The position numbers and the translations under genes were made by a program. Source: CAZAQK01 sp046344715 (GTDB lineage: Bacteria > Pseudomonadota > Alphaproteobacteria > Rickettsiales > SXRF01). From it: DNA of 64,000 nucleotides. The notes under the pieces are model-generated. The model was not told the origin of the DNA. It saw only the letters and a program-made list of their open reading frames with translations, and searched no databases. Each line of letters opens with the position of its first letter. The stretch's first letter is position 1. Shown here one piece after another: positions 62,505-64,000 of this stretch. The stretch covers positions 1-64,000 of the forward strand of contig JBKDKX010000009.1 in NCBI GenBank assembly GCA_046344715.1, given 5' to 3'.

Positions 62505-62912
62505 TTAGCGGCCTTTGGCGTTCATCGCCATGGCGGGCTGATAGCCCTGCGCCTGCATCATAGTCAGCATATTCGCTTCCATGATTTTTATATCTTCTTG
62601 TTCAGCGAAGGAAGGTAACGTTGCGTGTTGTGGTTTATTGTGGTGTGTGGCGGCAAGCAAGCCCCCCGTTACAGCCGCTGTACTGATGGAGATTTCTTTA
62701 TGTTCGGTGAGAAGGTCTGCAAATTGCCCAAGCTTCGCCAGTATCCATTTGCCTGCATCACCAATAGCATCATAGGTTGCGGCAAGGCCATCTTTTACAA
62801 ATCCACCTACTTTATCCACTTGCTCGGGGAACAAGGCAATGGCAGCAACTGCGCCAGCGGCGATAGCCGCACCTGCGATAATTTTGCCCCAACATACTTT
62901 TCCTGAACTCAT
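62505..62912 (-). CDS. Family B membrane protein, copy 1 (uncharacterised)
   Basis: A 135-residue protein from the ATG at 62912 (MSSGKVCWGKIIAGAAIAAG), with GAAGG 9 bases upstream. First hydrophobic helix about 8-28, then FPEQVDKVGGF, an amphipathic region, a second weak hydrophobic segment (ISISTAAVTGGLLAATHH) and a C-terminus MQAQGYQPAMAMNAKGR that closely matches copy 3. A dyad at 62951-62986 precedes it. Confidence 0.7.
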   Translation of the reverse strand: MSSGKVCWGKIIAGAAIAAGAVAAIALFPEQVDKVGGFVKDGLAATYDAIGDAGKWILAKLGQFADLLTEHKEISISTAAVTGGLLAATHHNKPQHATLPSFAEQEDIKIMEANMLTMMQAQGYQPAMAMNAKGR

Positions 62913-62950
62913 AACAATAACCTTCAATAATCAAAGCATTTCGATAATTA

Positions 62951-62986
62951 TGCAATATATCACGCTTTTTCAAAGGATATATTGCA
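62951..62986. promoter_or_regulatory. 11-bp interrupted inverted repeat upstream of the A/B cluster gene B1
   Basis: TGCAATATATC (62951-62961) and GATATATTGCA (62976-62986) are exact inverted arms with a 14-base spacer. On the gene strand a TTGAAA lies in the spacer (62973-62968), a possible -35 box with a weak -10 downstream. No T-run follows. An operator for a dimeric regulator is more likely than a terminator. Confidence 0.5.
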
Positions 62987-63013
62987 GTTTTATGAAGATT
63001 AACTGCCCAGCTG

Positions 63014-63367
63014 TCAGTCTTTTTTCTTCTTTGTGGGCTGTTTTTTGGCTTCTTCCATACGTTTTGCGATTTCATCTTCTAAATCAACAGGCTGAAAGAG
63101 CTTTGTTGGATCCGTCTGGTACATTTCTGCCACTTTCAATGTAATGGCATCGGGTGGGGATTTCCCTTCACCGGAAACAATAATCTCGCCAAACGGGTCG
63201 AAATGGTACAAATCCAGTTTGCCTTCTTTCTGGGCAAGCATAAACGCATCATATTTGCTGGGTTTCACGGCCACGTAAATCCAGCAGGGCTGGCGCGTTT
63301 CCAGCATGGCATATACCAGCACGATAATACGCGTTAGGTCGTCTTGTTGCTGTTTGTGGTCAGTCAT
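63014..63367 (-). CDS. Family A protein, copy 1 (uncharacterised)
   Basis: A 117-residue protein with a variant of the shared blocks: CWIYVAVKPSKYDAF and FGEIIVSGEGKSPP, then ITLKVAEMYQTDPTKLF and a very basic Lys-rich end (KKQPTKKKKD). Thus the N-terminal core is conserved in all three copies, while the tails diverge. It lies 41 bases downstream of acnA on the same strand and could be read through from it. Confidence 0.75.
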   Translation of the reverse strand: MTDHKQQQDDLTRIIVLVYAMLETRQPCWIYVAVKPSKYDAFMLAQKEGKLDLYHFDPFGEIIVSGEGKSPPDAITLKVAEMYQTDPTKLFQPVDLEDEIAKRMEEAKKQPTKKKKD

Positions 63368-63408
63368 GCCTTAGCTTTTACTGGGTTGTGCCATATTCAG
63401 CAAGTTTT

Positions 63409-64000
63409 TTACGCTGCTTTCTTGAGGCTGCCAAGCAGGCTACGCATTACATACTGCAAAATACCTCCGTTTTTGTAGTATTCCACCTCGTCCAGCGTGT
63501 CAATGCGGCACAGCACCGGAATAACCTTTTCCGAGCCATCGGCACGTTTTATCACCATATCCACCTTCATGCGTGGGCGGATACCAGCGGCCAAGCCGCG
63601 AAGCGTAATGGTTTCATCGCCCTTGATCTCAAGGGTTTTACGATCCTGCTGACCATGGAAGGTAAGCGGCAAGATACCCATACCAACCAGATTGCTACGG
63701 TGAATACGCTCGAAGCTCTCGGCAATTACAGCTTTCACACCAAGCAGCATGGTGCCTTTGGCCGCCCAGTCACGCGAAGAACCGGTGCCATATTCCTTGC
63801 CGGCGATAACTACCAGCGGGGTTTTATCGGCTTTGTATTTCATGGCGGCATCATAGATGCTCATTTTTTCACCTTTATAAAGGGTGTTGCCACCTTCTTC
63901 ACCGCCGAGCATTTCATTTTTAATGCGGATGTTGGCGAATGTGCCACGCATCATCACATCATGGCTGCCACGACGTGCGCCGTATGAGTTGAATTCAGCA
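63409..64000 (-). CDS. acnA: Aconitate hydratase A, C-terminal part (5' end outside the window)
   Basis: The frame is open to the window edge; the visible 197 residues form the swivelling C-terminal domain. Diagnostic parts are FNSYGARRGSHDVMMRG, NTLYKGEKMSIYDAAMKY, VIAGKEYGTGSSRDWAAKG (with the active-site Ser/Arg) and ESFERIHRSNLVGMG. AcnA interconverts citrate and isocitrate in the citric acid cycle. The gene continues to the right beyond 64000. Confidence 0.96.
   Translation of the reverse strand, partial: AEFNSYGARRGSHDVMMRGTFANIRIKNEMLGGEEGGNTLYKGEKMSIYDAAMKYKADKTPLVVIAGKEYGTGSSRDWAAKGTMLLGVKAVIAESFERIHRSNLVGMGILPLTFHGQQDRKTLEIKGDETITLRGLAAGIRPRMKVDMVIKRADGSEKVIPVLCRIDTLDEVEYYKNGGILQYVMRSLLGSLKKAA

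Noticed and set aside
63388..63987. 199-codon plus-strand frame at the right edge
   Set aside because: It is the antisense of the clearly recognisable C-terminal domain of aconitase.

Overview
The window looks like chromosomal DNA of a mid-GC alphaproteobacterium. The grounds are the gene orders rne-M48 protease, amiC-mrcA-prfB, a TPR protein next to ispE, lipA near a RatA/COQ10 gene, and alaS followed by an isocitrate dehydrogenase relative; an RNase E with a long acidic insert in its S1 domain; a HisZ-type ATP phosphoribosyltransferase partner; and an RF2 gene with a programmed frameshift. I cannot assign a genus. No rRNA, tRNA, CRISPR array, transposase or phage gene was found.

Layout. 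0-5 kb: an apparently N-terminally truncated GT-C glycosyltransferase just behind a perfect 34-bp palindrome, an unknown protein, and two tandem arylsulfotransferase-like propeller proteins. 5-12.3 kb: a kdpFABC potassium pump operon with the sensor gene kdpD but no kdpE, preceded by a possible 30-residue membrane peptide. 12.3-16.4 kb: rpoZ, lipA, a VIT-type metal transporter, small membrane proteins and a RatA/COQ10 protein. 16.3-21.8 kb: a compact, overlapping polysaccharide operon (O-antigen ligase family protein, glycosyltransferase, polysaccharide deacetylase, UDP-sugar dehydrogenase, unknown all-helical protein), preceded by the NAD(P)HX repair gene. 23.2-25.8 kb: low-molecular-weight phosphatase, orphan sulfate-binding protein, sulfotransferase and a conserved-looking small protein. 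26-34 kb: TPR protein, ispE, DsbA-like thioredoxin, M48 protease and RNase E with a structured leader.

34.4-41.9 kb: amiC, mrcA and prfB, interrupted on the opposite strand by a 794-residue protein joining a type IV prepilin N-terminus to seven FG-GAP-like calcium-binding repeats. 42-48 kb: a duplicated LOG-type Rossmann protein, mnmA, an alpha-carbonic anhydrase lacking one zinc ligand, and a membrane-anchored pseudokinase with a small membrane partner. 48-52.3 kb: purA, hisZ, a SemiSWEET and the phosphatidylethanolamine pair pssA-psd. 52.3-57 kb: a His-rich membrane protein with an Sco-like redoxin, a CPA2 antiporter without a regulatory domain, a DUF1275 protein and an internally deleted isocitrate dehydrogenase relative. 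57-64 kb: alaS, two small genes, then six small genes made of two families (A, soluble; B, two hydrophobic segments), ending in the 3' part of acnA.

The best candidates for something undescribed are the A/B cluster between alaS and acnA (60.7-63.4 kb) and the prepilin-propeller protein (38.2-40.6 kb). Two short elements with inverted terminal repeats (14.5 and 41.9 kb) appear to be copies of a dispersed, non-coding repeat family.
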